Part shown: positions 8,980 to 16,023 of the stretch, one piece after another | Layout of the letters: the number at the start of each line of letters is the position of its first letter | How positions within the stretch are numbered: the first letter of the stretch is position 1 | Source of the DNA: CAZEVY01 sp964515555 | GTDB taxonomy: Bacteria; Acidobacteriota; Terriglobia; Bryobacterales; Bryobacteraceae | DNA: 16,080 nucleotides | NCBI GenBank assembly: GCA_964515555.1 | Contig: CAZEVY010000115.1 | Coordinates: forward strand, 1 to 16,080 | Reading direction: 5' to 3' | Notes under the pieces: model-generated | Told to the model about the DNA's origin: nothing | What the model saw: only the letters and a program-made list of their open reading frames with translations | Databases searched by the model: none | Program-made: the position numbers and the translations under genes

Positions 8980-9413
8980 GGCAGGCTGTTCTGCGCGCGC
9001 TTCGGACCCAGGCCCAGCGCGATGAGCGACATCGAGTTGATCCGGCCGTCGGCGGCGAGTTTCTGGTCCGCCTGGAAGCGCTTCAGCGCCTCGACGGACT
9101 CGGCGGACCACTCGCCTTTAGGCTCGCCGCCGAAGTAACCGCGCGCGGCCAGCGCCTGCTCGATCTCGGCGTAGCGCTCGCGGGACGGCTGGCGCTGCGA
9201 GTTCCGCCAAGTCGGCGCCTGGCGGCGCACCGAGGGCCTGCGCTTTGACGAAGCCTTGACGGTGGACTTCTTCTTCGCCCCTGAGCTCCTGGCAGTCGAG
9301 GTTGAGGCGCCGGCGGCCTTGCCGCTCACCGGCTTCTTCGGTGGAGCCTTCTTCCCTGCCTGGGGCGCAGCCGCCATCAGGACGGCCGTCAGGATTGCGG
9401 CGACGAGCGGCAA
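8976..9413 (-). CDS. Small exported protein with C-terminal peptidoglycan-binding domain
   Basis: 145 residues if started at TTG 9411-9413. The N-terminus MPLVAAILTAVLMAAAPQA looks like a Sec signal lacking the usual basic start. Residues 20-80 are a very basic, low-complexity linker rich in Lys, Arg, Ser, Ala and Pro. Residues 80-137 match a PG_binding_1 fold: YAEIEQALAARGYFGGEP, then SVEALKRFQADQKLAADGRI and SLIALGLGP. The protein probably sits in the periplasm on peptidoglycan; no catalytic domain is present. The start is uncertain: ATG 9375-9377 is the next choice but removes most of the hydrophobic segment. The frame is open far upstream, but that part is antisense to the isomerase gene. 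The stop overlaps the ald start by 4 nt. Confidence 0.78.
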   Translation of the reverse strand: MPLVAAILTAVLMAAAPQAGKKAPPKKPVSGKAAGASTSTARSSGAKKKSTVKASSKRRPSVRRQAPTWRNSQRQPSRERYAEIEQALAARGYFGGEPKGEWSAESVEALKRFQADQKLAADGRINSMSLIALGLGPKRAQNSLP

Positions 9414-9443
9414 ATTCCAGTGTATCGCGATAGATTGGATGCC
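9414..9443. promoter_or_regulatory. Very short divergent promoter region
   Basis: Only 30 bp separate the two divergent start codons. On the plus strand TAGATT (9431-9436) ends 7 bp before ATG 9444. On the minus strand TACACT (9418-9423) ends about 4 bp before TTG 9413. Both are 4/6 matches to a -10 box at roughly the position expected for leaderless transcripts. No good -35 elements were seen. Confidence 0.3.
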
Positions 9444-10271
9444 ATGATCCGCATCGCCGACTACTCGCTGAACTACGCGCGCCTGCTCCAGCAGGGCCAG
9501 ATGACCATCGCCGACTTCCTCTCGCGCTCCCGACAGCACCAGCTCGACGGAGCGGCGCTCCACATCCGCGACCTGCCCGAAGCCTCGACCTCCTACCTGA
9601 AGCGGCTCCGGCGCATGCTGCTCGACCACGGCCTCTCGCCCTCGATGTTCACCGTCTCGACCGACTTCGGCCGCGGCGCTCCCGCCGCCGAGTTCGACAA
9701 AGCGCAGCAGGCCATCCACGCCGCGATGATCCTCGGCTCGCCGATCCTGCGCGTCTTCGCAGGGTCGCCACCGAAGGAAGAGGATCGCGCGGCGGCGTTC
9801 CAGCGCGCGGCGGCGGGCATCCGGCGCGTGGCCGAAGAGGCGGCGCAGGCGGGGCTGCCGGTCGCCTTGCAGAACCACAACCACGGCGCGCTGTGCCGCA
9901 CCGGCGAGGAGTGCCTTCGCATGCTGAAGCTGGTCGACCACCCGAACTTGACCTTCGTGCTCGACACGGGCCAGTTCGCCGGGTCGCCCGGCGCGAGCGC
10001 GAAGCCTCCGGCCGATCTCGCCAACGCCAACTACCTCGAGAGCATCCGAATGACGGCCCCGCTCGCCCGCCACGTCCGCGTGAAGTTCTACGCTCCGCGC
10101 GCCGACGGGTCGGAGTCGCTGCTCGACTACAACGAGATCTTCAACATCCTGCGCGGCGTCCACTACCACGGCTTCCTGGACATTGTCTACGAGCCGCGCG
10201 AAGGCGCGCCGGAGGTGCGCGAGGCGATCCCACGGATCGTCGGATTTCTGCGGGCGAAGATCCGGGGTTAA
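9444..10271 (+). CDS. Sugar phosphate isomerase/epimerase-like TIM-barrel protein
   Basis: 275-residue cytoplasmic protein (no signal peptide) of the xylose isomerase-like / AP endonuclease 2 superfamily, which includes sugar epimerases and isomerases. Visible barrel-strand motifs are VALQNHNHG, LTFVLDTGQF, HVRVKFYAP and LDIVYEP. Three expected metal ligands (Asp in VLDTG, His in HVRVKF, Glu in VYEP) are present; the fourth, usually Glu before NH, is Gln here. ATG 9444 begins MIRIADYSLNYARLL, a fitting first strand; GTG 9420 in the same frame would add eight residues and overlap the opposite promoter. Substrate is unknown. A keto-sugar or inositol role is possible, and the exported ThuA/oxidoreductase operon nearby makes sugar chemistry plausible. 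It converges on the toxin gene with a 19-bp gap. Confidence 0.85.
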   Translation: MIRIADYSLNYARLLQQGQMTIADFLSRSRQHQLDGAALHIRDLPEASTSYLKRLRRMLLDHGLSPSMFTVSTDFGRGAPAAEFDKAQQAIHAAMILGSPILRVFAGSPPKEEDRAAAFQRAAAGIRRVAEEAAQAGLPVALQNHNHGALCRTGEECLRMLKLVDHPNLTFVLDTGQFAGSPGASAKPPADLANANYLESIRMTAPLARHVRVKFYAPRADGSESLLDYNEIFNILRGVHYHGFLDIVYEPREGAPEVREAIPRIVGFLRAKIRG

Positions 10272-10290
10272 CGATGTTCGGTGTCCTCTG

Positions 10291-10719
10291 TCAGACCGGG
10301 GGATCCTCAAGGAGCACGGCCCGCGCGCCAACCTGTTCGAAATGATGGTCGCTCGTGAGAGCCTTAACGAGCGACCGATCCGCGATCACAACGAACGAGT
10401 AGCAGTCGGTCAGACTCCAGTTCTTATCGCCTCGGCCCTCGTACAGCCGGACGGCTGAGTCAATGATTCCCGGGCTGAACGGAATCACCTCGATGAAGGG
10501 ATCGCGGTGACAGAGGCGATACCCATCCGCGGCGGCGCCTCGCGTGGCGACGTCCGCCAGGGCGTTCATCCACTCCCAAAGAACCGGTTCCGTGGTCACC
10601 AATGTGGCCGTGAGACTGCCGAGGTATCGGCTCCAGGCCTTGGCGCGTATATGGTGTTGATCGCGGCGGCTCGTCAACGCAATCCAGAATGAGGTGTCGG
10701 CAAAATAAGTTGCCGCCAC
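10291..10719 (-). CDS. PIN-domain toxin of a VapBC-type toxin-antitoxin pair
   Basis: 142-residue predicted ribonuclease. The PIN fold starts with FADTSFWIAL (Asp8), continues with LVTTEPVLWEW (Glu44) and has DKNWSLTDCYSF (Asp98, Asp105) and LTSDHHFEQVGARAVLL (Asp124). These are the acidic residues that bind Mg/Mn in PIN nucleases, so the enzyme looks intact. The start is GTG 10717-10719, four nt after the antitoxin stop, a typical coupled order of antitoxin then toxin. The region looks less GC-rich than its neighbours, which fits horizontal gain. The RNA target cannot be read from sequence. Confidence 0.88.
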   Translation of the reverse strand: MAATYFADTSFWIALTSRRDQHHIRAKAWSRYLGSLTATLVTTEPVLWEWMNALADVATRGAAADGYRLCHRDPFIEVIPFSPGIIDSAVRLYEGRGDKNWSLTDCYSFVVIADRSLVKALTSDHHFEQVGARAVLLEDPPV

Positions 10720-10723
10720 TCAG

Positions 10724-10957
10724 TCAGTCCCTCTTCGGCGAGCCGTATAGGTAATGATCGTGCTGATGAGCCAGGTCGGCAGGCAGCAAGGGACTGTCCA
10801 CAGCGTGCTCGGCGAGCCAATCCAAACTGGACTCCTTGGCCTCGCCGATGGCCTCTACCGGCTCGATCCGGACTATCAGAGCCTGATCCCGCGGTAAATC
10901 CAAAGGACCATCCGGCACGATCACCTTTCCGTCAAAATGGGCGTGAATTGAGATCAT
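10724..10957 (-). CDS. Antitoxin partner of the PIN toxin, DUF104/AF2212-like N-terminus
   Basis: 77-residue protein. The first 33 residues, ISIHAHFDGKVIVPDGPLD followed by LPRDQALIVRIEP, resemble the AF2212/DUF104 antitoxin family, which pairs with PIN toxins. The C-terminal part (DWLAEHAVDSPLLPADLAHQ, then HDHYLYGSPKRD) is acidic and probably wraps the toxin. ATG 10955-10957 follows AAGGAG with 7-nt spacing. By analogy the complex may repress its own promoter at 10987-11016. Confidence 0.82.
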   Translation of the reverse strand: MISIHAHFDGKVIVPDGPLDLPRDQALIVRIEPVEAIGEAKESSLDWLAEHAVDSPLLPADLAHQHDHYLYGSPKRD

Positions 10958-10986
10958 CGGCCGGCTCCTTCAGGCGCTTCTCTTCC

Positions 10987-11016
10987 AGTATGCCAGCACC
11001 CGTCTCCGGCCGTCCA
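10987..11016 (-). promoter_or_regulatory. Extended -10 promoter for the toxin-antitoxin operon
   Basis: On the minus strand, -35 TGGACG (11011-11016) and -10 CATACT (10987-10992) are 18 bp apart, each 4/6 to consensus. A TG dinucleotide in extended -10 position (TGG before CATACT) adds support. The start would be near 10980, leaving a short leader that contains the antitoxin ribosome site. Confidence 0.4.
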
Positions 11017-11027
11017 CGGGCGCATTT

Positions 11028-12926
11028 CTAGCGCCCCTGCAAGTTGCGGCGGATGCGCTGTGCGGCGGCCTTGGCTTCGGCGGCGACCGCCGGGTCCGCT
11101 GCAGCGGCGTCGGCGATGTCGAGCGCTTCCTTGGTGCCGTAGCGCGAGAGCATCGAGAGCGCGGTGCGCTTTTCGTCGGCCTGACGGGCGGCGGCCAGCA
11201 GCGTCCCGAGAATCTTCACCGTCTCCGCGGCCGGGCGCTTGCTCGGCAGGTCGGCCAGCCGCAGCGCCGCCCGCTGCGCGAGCACCTGGTGCGCGGCGTT
11301 CCCGGTGCGCGCGGCGAAGGCCATGAGATCGGCCAGCGGCTCGTCGGTCTGCCATTCGGCGAGCGCCAGCACCGCGGCGCGGACGGTTTCGGCGTCGTCG
11401 CCCGAGAGCGCGCCGAGCAGCGCGGCCAGCGCCTCCGGCGTTCCCGACTGTCCCATCACCTGCGCGAGCGACGCCTTCGTTGGACCCGACGCCGACCGGT
11501 AAGCGGCGACGACCTCGGCGCTCCGCGCCGGCGGCGACCTCCGCAGCGCCGCGGCCAGCGTGCGCTCCACCTCGCGGCGGTCGGAGTCGCCCGATGCGGC
11601 CGCGTGCAGCGCGATCAGATCGGTCACCTGCGCCGCGCCCGCCGTCTCACGCAACGCGCGAATGGCCTCGCGCTTCACCGCGGGGTCGGCCGACCGCGCC
11701 GCTTCGACGAGCGACGGGGCCGACGCGGCGATGGCGCGCTCGCCCGCGGCGCGGATCAGCTCCAGCCTCAGACTGCCTTGCGATGCCGCGAGCGCCGCGA
11801 CCACCGCCCTGTCCACCGCCTCGCCGCGCATCTGGTCGAGTGCCGCACGCGCCGCCGCGCGCTCAGCGTCGGTGACGGATTCCGAGGCCGCCGCTCCGGC
11901 GAGCGCGGCAACCGAGTCCGGGTCGGCGATCGCCGCCAGGGCCGTCATCGCCGCCGTGCGGACGCCAACGTCCGCGTCGCGAATGGCGCCCGAGATCGCT
12001 GGGAGCGCCGACCGGTCGCCCCGCTCGGCGAGCGCCGTCACGACGCGGGCGCGTCCCGCCGGGGTGAGCTTCGGCATGCGGGCGGTGAGCGCCGACGTCA
12101 CTTCGCCGCCGGGGATGGTGTTCAGAAGCCGGATGGCCGTGGCCTGGAGGCGCGCGTCGGAGTCTTCGAGAAGGGCCGACAGTTGCGGCGCCGCTTCGCG
12201 GCCCATCGTCGACGCCAGCCCTTGCAGGGCGCCGATTCGAATCATCGCCGGGGTTCCGGCGGCGCTCAGCTCGCGATAGACCGCCAGCGCACCCGCACGG
12301 TCGCCGGCGGCGGCGCGGACCCCGGCGCCGATGAGCGACGGCTCCATGGCCGCGGCCACGCCCTTCTTGCGCAGCGAGGCGAGCGCGGTCATCGCCTGCG
12401 GAGTCGCGATGCGGCCGAGCGCGGACATCGCGGCTTCCGCGAGAACCGCGTCGGTGGACGATGCCGCGCGCGACAGAGCGGGCACGGCTTCGGCGTCGCG
12501 CTTGACGCCGAGCGTGTTGGCGATGCCGGGCCGCGCCTTCGCGGGCGCGGATTCGAGCGCGCCGCGCAGCGCGGCGGCGGCCTCCGGCGCCGGGATTCTT
12601 TCGAGCGCGTAGCGCGCCATCTCGACGGTGTCGGGCGAGGAGAGCATCGACGCCAATACCGGCGCCGACGCCGCTCCGCCGATGAGGCTCAACTGGCGGC
12701 ACACCTGGTCCTTGCCGGCCAGCGTCGCATCGGAGCGCAGGAACTCGAGGAAGCGCTTCTCGACGTCGCCGGCCGGAAGGGCGCGCATGCGGCTCTCGAG
12801 ATCGAGCAGCGCCTGGCGGCCCTGGTCGTAGTTGTAGCGGGCGATCTGCGCGAGCGCCGCTTCGAGCGCGGCGTCGGCGCCCGCGGCGAGCGACGCCAGC
12901 GCCAGTGCCGCGCAGAGGACTCTCAT
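11028..12926 (-). CDS. Exported HEAT-repeat protein of unknown function
   Basis: 632 residues, Ala-rich. A Sec signal MRVLCAALALASLAAGADA leads into an all-helical chain of HEAT/PBS-lyase-like repeats that fill the protein. Examples are APVLASMLSSPDTVEMARYA, DAVLAEAAMSALGRIATPQA, RLQATAIRLLNTIPGGEV, GVRTAAMTALAAIADPDSVA, AVKREAIRALRETAGAAQV and ETVRAAVLALAEWQTDEPLA. No catalytic domain, haem-binding motif or membrane anchor is seen. Related proteins in Acidobacteria and Planctomycetes often carry HEAT repeats fused to a DUF1080 or cytochrome domain (general knowledge); here the repeats stand alone. It begins 7 nt after the ThuA stop with no clear Shine-Dalgarno, so translation is probably coupled. 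It probably acts as a periplasmic scaffold for the two upstream gene products. Confidence 0.85.
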   Translation of the reverse strand: MRVLCAALALASLAAGADAALEAALAQIARYNYDQGRQALLDLESRMRALPAGDVEKRFLEFLRSDATLAGKDQVCRQLSLIGGAASAPVLASMLSSPDTVEMARYALERIPAPEAAAALRGALESAPAKARPGIANTLGVKRDAEAVPALSRAASSTDAVLAEAAMSALGRIATPQAMTALASLRKKGVAAAMEPSLIGAGVRAAAGDRAGALAVYRELSAAGTPAMIRIGALQGLASTMGREAAPQLSALLEDSDARLQATAIRLLNTIPGGEVTSALTARMPKLTPAGRARVVTALAERGDRSALPAISGAIRDADVGVRTAAMTALAAIADPDSVAALAGAAASESVTDAERAAARAALDQMRGEAVDRAVVAALAASQGSLRLELIRAAGERAIAASAPSLVEAARSADPAVKREAIRALRETAGAAQVTDLIALHAAASGDSDRREVERTLAAALRRSPPARSAEVVAAYRSASGPTKASLAQVMGQSGTPEALAALLGALSGDDAETVRAAVLALAEWQTDEPLADLMAFAARTGNAAHQVLAQRAALRLADLPSKRPAAETVKILGTLLAAARQADEKRTALSMLSRYGTKEALDIADAAAADPAVAAEAKAAAQRIRRNLQGR

Positions 12927-12933
12927 GGAAGGC

Positions 12934-13866
12934 TCAGCGCGAGGAGGCGCGGGCGCTCGGCGTGTCGTCCGCCTTCAGGTCGCCGAGGGCGTACTGTATG
13001 CCGGCCAGAAAATGATCGAGCAGCATCGGATTCCAGAAGATGTCGGCGTTGTGGCCAAGCGTCGTATAGAAGACGCGCCCCTTCCCGTGAGTCTTGATCC
13101 ACGACACCGGGAAGTCCTTATCGGCGGCGCGCAGTTTGAGGAAGCGACGCTTGGGATCCATGTCCGACTTGTCCGTGTCGACGCTCAGCAGCACGCGCAG
13201 CCGGTCGCGGATGGTGGGCTCCTGAAGCTGGTACATCTCGTCGGCGACTTCGAAGCTCGCCCCGCCGAACATCTTCGCGAGCGGATGCGAGGCTTCGTCC
13301 ACCTTCACCCAGGTTTTCTCGTTCGGCTTCCAGGGGTGGCCGCCGTTCTCCGTCCCGCCGAGCATCTGCCCGAACGCGGGCCACTGGTCGTAGCGCGGGT
13401 GCTGGACGAAGGTCGCCGCCGCCGCGTGGAAGCCGACGAAGCCGCCGCCGTTCGCGATCCAGCCGAGCAGGGACTCGCGTAGCGCGGGGTCCTCGAACAG
13501 CACGCCGAGCGTGTTGTTGAAGCAGATGGCGTCGAACTCCCTGATCTTTTCGGGGCGGAACATGTCGATGGCTTCGCTCGACACCACCTCCCAGCCGCCG
13601 AGCGTCTTGCCCATCTGGGCGAGCGCGTACTCGGCGTAGGGAATCGAGGGGTGCCCGCGAACGACGCGCCCGTCGCGCATGCAGAGCGTCGAGACCAGCA
13701 GCTTGCGGGCTTTCTGCGGCTTCGCGTGAAGCTGCTTGGGGAGCGCGGCGTCGATGCGCTGGCGCTCCTCGCCGGTCAGCCGCGGAAACAGCGGCGACTC
13801 GGTGGCCGCGAGCGGCAGGAACAGGGCGAGGGCGATGACGAAGGCGATGGCGACCGGTTTCTTCAT
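12934..13866 (-). CDS. ThuA-domain protein, exported
   Basis: 310 residues with a Sec signal (MKKPVAIAFVIALALFLPLA). The ThuA fold, related to class I glutamine amidotransferase-like (flavodoxin-like) domains, covers most of the mature protein. Key stretches are RKLLVSTLCMRDGRVVRGH, FDAICFNNTLGVLFEDPAL, GWIANGGGFVGFHAAAATF, GHPWKPNEKTWVKVDEASHP and FPVSWIKTHGKGRVFYTTLG followed by HNADIFW. ThuA in rhizobia is needed for use of trehalose and related sugars through 3-keto intermediates, together with a Gfo/Idh/MocA dehydrogenase (ThuB). ATG 13864-13866 follows GGAGAA with a 6-nt gap, within the 12-nt space after the oxidoreductase stop. It is the middle gene of a three-gene operon. Confidence 0.9.
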   Translation of the reverse strand: MKKPVAIAFVIALALFLPLAATESPLFPRLTGEERQRIDAALPKQLHAKPQKARKLLVSTLCMRDGRVVRGHPSIPYAEYALAQMGKTLGGWEVVSSEAIDMFRPEKIREFDAICFNNTLGVLFEDPALRESLLGWIANGGGFVGFHAAAATFVQHPRYDQWPAFGQMLGGTENGGHPWKPNEKTWVKVDEASHPLAKMFGGASFEVADEMYQLQEPTIRDRLRVLLSVDTDKSDMDPKRRFLKLRAADKDFPVSWIKTHGKGRVFYTTLGHNADIFWNPMLLDHFLAGIQYALGDLKADDTPSARASSR

Positions 13867-13878
13867 GATTGTTCTCCG

Positions 13879-15150
13879 CTACAAATGCCAGGGACTGCGC
13901 ATGGGGCGCGACAACATGCGATTGGCCTGCTCGTCGTCGAGGAAGCGCTCCTTCACCGGGTCCCAGCGCAGCTTGCGCTTGAGGCGCATGGCGATGTCGG
14001 CCTGGTGGCAAACGGTGTCGGCGCGGACGGCGGCTTCAATCGGCGAGATGGGCGTGGCGCCGGTGCGCGCGGCGTCGAGGAAGTTGCGGCGATGGTCGTT
14101 GCTGAAGACGACGCGCCGGTCGCGCGGGCCGAACTTCTCGCGCACCAGCGACGCCGGATGCGTGTGAATCGCCTGCCGGCTCACGTAGACCCATCCCTCC
14201 GTGCCGATGAAAAGCGACGCCATGTTGCCGAGCGAGAACTGCTCGTAGCGCCGCTTGGCCGAACGGATGTCCATGTGAATCAGCTTCACGCCGTTGGCGT
14301 ACTTGTGGTGGACCTCCCAGCTCGCGGCGGTGTCGTAGAGTCCGTCGGAGGGGAACGTGCCTTCGCCTTCGACCTCGACCGGCCCGGTGTGGTCGGAATC
14401 GTTGGCCCACTGCGCGGTATCGACGTCGTGGACGCCCCACGCCCCGCTGATGCAGCCGAGCGAGTAATCGTAGATGAGCGTGAAGTTGCGCGTGACGCGC
14501 TCGGCGGTGTAGGGCGCCCAGGGCGCGGGACCGAGCCACATGTCGTAGTCGAATCCCGTGGGGACTGGCTGTTCGGGCTGATTGGGGATGTACTGCGTGC
14601 CCGCGCTGCCGATGACCATTTCCTTCAGTTGGCCGATGCGCCCGTTGCGCACCAGCTCGACGGCGTGGCGGAAGGTGTAGCTCGACCGCTGCTGGGTGCC
14701 GAACTGGAAGGTCACGCCGAAGCGCCGCACGGCGTCGCGCATGGCGAAGTTCTCGGCGACGCTGACGCCCATGGGCTTCTCATAGTACATGTGCTTGCCG
14801 CGGCGGGCGGCTTCCAGGCCGAAGAGGGCGTGCCAGTGATCTGGGACGGCGATGAGAACGGCGTCGATGTCGAGTCGCGCGAGCAGCTCGCGGAAGTCGT
14901 TGTAGGTTTTGCAGGAGTTGTCTTTGTAGGTGGAGTCGACCTGGTCCTTGGCGCGGGCGCGGCGGTCGGACATGACGTCGCAGATGGCGGCGACACGGAC
15001 GTCGGAGATGCGGAGCAGGGAGCGCAGGTGTCCGCCGCCCTGTCCGCCGACGCCGATGGAGCCCATGACGATTTTGTCGTTGGCGCCGCGGGCGGAGGAC
15101 GGGAGGATCATGGGCGCGGCGGCGAGGAATGCGCGGCGGGTAAGCGTCAT
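13879..15150 (-). CDS. Tat-exported Gfo/Idh/MocA family oxidoreductase
   Basis: 423 residues. The N-terminus MTLTRRAFLAAAPMILPSSA is a twin-arginine signal, so the protein is probably folded with its cofactor before export. The Rossmann site IVMGSIGVGGQGGGHLRSLL (28-46) ends at acidic ICDV (Asp58). PDHWHA and YYEKPMGVSVAEN (Glu124-Lys125-Pro126) are hallmark Gfo/Idh/MocA motifs. GAWGVHDVDTAQWA holds a likely active-site His. The C-terminus RMLSRPMRSPWHL is typical of the Acidobacteria/Planctomycetes/Verrucomicrobia exported subgroup. It presumably oxidises or reduces a sugar with a tightly bound NAD(P). ATG 15150 was chosen because the Tat motif starts there; upstream in-frame sequence (to 15240) lacks family features and runs into a repeat. 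It is the first gene of the operon with the ThuA and HEAT genes. Confidence 0.92.
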   Translation of the reverse strand: MTLTRRAFLAAAPMILPSSARGANDKIVMGSIGVGGQGGGHLRSLLRISDVRVAAICDVMSDRRARAKDQVDSTYKDNSCKTYNDFRELLARLDIDAVLIAVPDHWHALFGLEAARRGKHMYYEKPMGVSVAENFAMRDAVRRFGVTFQFGTQQRSSYTFRHAVELVRNGRIGQLKEMVIGSAGTQYIPNQPEQPVPTGFDYDMWLGPAPWAPYTAERVTRNFTLIYDYSLGCISGAWGVHDVDTAQWANDSDHTGPVEVEGEGTFPSDGLYDTAASWEVHHKYANGVKLIHMDIRSAKRRYEQFSLGNMASLFIGTEGWVYVSRQAIHTHPASLVREKFGPRDRRVVFSNDHRRNFLDAARTGATPISPIEAAVRADTVCHQADIAMRLKRKLRWDPVKERFLDDEQANRMLSRPMRSPWHL

Positions 15151-15172
15151 GGAACCAGCGTGGTGTCCCTGT

Positions 15173-15200
15173 ATTTTCCGACAACGCCTGAGAAAGACAA
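15173..15200 (-). promoter_or_regulatory. Possible promoter of the oxidoreductase-ThuA-HEAT operon
   Basis: Minus strand -35 TTGTCT (15195-15200) and -10 GAAAAT (15173-15178), 16 bp apart, each 4/6 to consensus. It lies 23 bp before the oxidoreductase ATG, right beside the left arm of the inverted repeat. The match is modest. Confidence 0.25.
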
Positions 15201-15202
15201 TT

Positions 15203-15285
15203 TGGCCGCAGGTAAACGCAGATAAACGCAGATAGGACAAGGCCTCGCGATCTTATCTGTGTTCATCGGCGTTGATCCGTGGCCA
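15203..15285. repeat. Imperfect inverted repeat with 10-bp tandem units (REP-like)
   Basis: A 34-bp left arm (15203-15236) pairs with a right arm (15252-15285) at 26 of 34 positions, around a 15-nt loop. The left arm contains two tandem copies of TAAACGCAGA (15213-15232); the right arm has degenerate copies on the opposite strand. Motifs of the type ATCTGCGTTTATCTGCG are a familiar intergenic repeat in many high-GC environmental bacteria (general knowledge). In RNA it could fold into a long hairpin, but no T-run follows. Confidence 0.75.
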
Positions 15286-15357
15286 TCCGATTCTGTTCCG
15301 GACGCCACACTAGCTCATTATAGAGTCGGCTTGCGCGGGCCAGCAGCGCGTATCCGA

Positions 15358-16023
15358 TTAGCTGGACACCAAACCGCCGGCGGTCGACGGCTCGGCGGCC
15401 TCGGCCGGCTCCGCGTCCTCCGAGGAGGTCCGGTAAAGCACCTCGGGATCGACGAACTTGGACCAGGACGAGGTTTCGTCATCGACCTCGATGGCGTCAG
15501 GCGGGAAGAGAGTCGCGTGAAGCTTGAGGAGGAGGCGAAGCTGATCGGTGAGCCGCAAGTGCTCGTCGACGGTGATCATGGTTCCGTCGGGAGCGCGGGA
15601 GCGCTGTTTGCGGCGGGTATCGGAGACGACGCCGTCGGCGGTCTGGTTGAGGATTCCGCGGCGGAGGTTGCGGCAGATTTCGAGGCGCTCCCACATATCG
15701 GCGCGGCGCTCCTCGGCCCAGATGACGCCATTGTTGCGGACGATTCGCTCGCGCTTGGCCATTTCGATTCGGGCGAGATGGCGGTCGTAGGCGAAGGCGC
15801 GCGCCTGCCAGGCGAAGATGACGCTCCAGGTGGTCCAGCGGCCGGAGGCGCGCATGGTGAGTTCCGACACTTCTGTTGCTCTTTTGTTGCCCAGATGCTG
15901 CCGGTAGGCCTTGTCGATGCTGCGTCGCGGGCCGAGGTCGCGATAGACGCTGAAGGCAGCGTAGGCTTCGGCGGTTTCGCCGTTGCGCTGGAGCCAAGGC
16001 TCCTGCGATTCCTTGAACTTCAT
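15358..16023 (-). CDS. Orphan protein resembling phage small-terminase-like DNA-binding proteins
   Basis: 221 residues, no signal peptide or membrane segment. The first 90 residues (PWLQRNGETAEAYAAFSVYR, DLGPRRSIDKAYRQHLGNKR, WTTWSVIFAWQARAFAYDRH) have the pattern of a helix-turn-helix phage protein family often annotated as hypothetical or small terminase: a Glu-Thr/Ser-rich start, YRDLGPRRS, a Trp-rich DNA-recognition-like stretch and AxAYDxHL. A charged helical segment follows (about 85-125, likely coiled coil), then an acidic Glu/Ala/Ser tail. AGGAAA lies 7 nt before ATG 16021-16023. No large terminase, portal or other phage gene follows; the next gene downstream is the chromosomal sugar operon. 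It may be a prophage remnant or a domesticated regulator. The family call is by motif resemblance only. Confidence 0.6.
   Translation of the reverse strand: MKFKESQEPWLQRNGETAEAYAAFSVYRDLGPRRSIDKAYRQHLGNKRATEVSELTMRASGRWTTWSVIFAWQARAFAYDRHLARIEMAKRERIVRNNGVIWAEERRADMWERLEICRNLRRGILNQTADGVVSDTRRKQRSRAPDGTMITVDEHLRLTDQLRLLLKLHATLFPPDAIEVDDETSSWSKFVDPEVLYRTSSEDAEPAEAAEPSTAGGLVSS

Noticed and set aside
9420..9443. GTG start for the isomerase
   Set aside because: It would add MYRDRLDA before the natural first strand, with no ribosome site and no family support.
8980..10331. 451-residue form of the peptidoglycan-binding protein
   Set aside because: The extra part is antisense to the TIM-barrel isomerase and has shadow-like composition; the hydrophobic leader starts at 9413.
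11289..13097. 602-codon plus-strand frame opposite the HEAT gene
   Set aside because: Arg/Gly/Ala-biased shadow; the minus-strand frame has a signal peptide and regular HEAT repeats.
13651..15225. 524-codon plus-strand frame opposite ThuA and oxidoreductase genes
   Set aside because: It spans two well-supported genes on the other strand and has no known domain.
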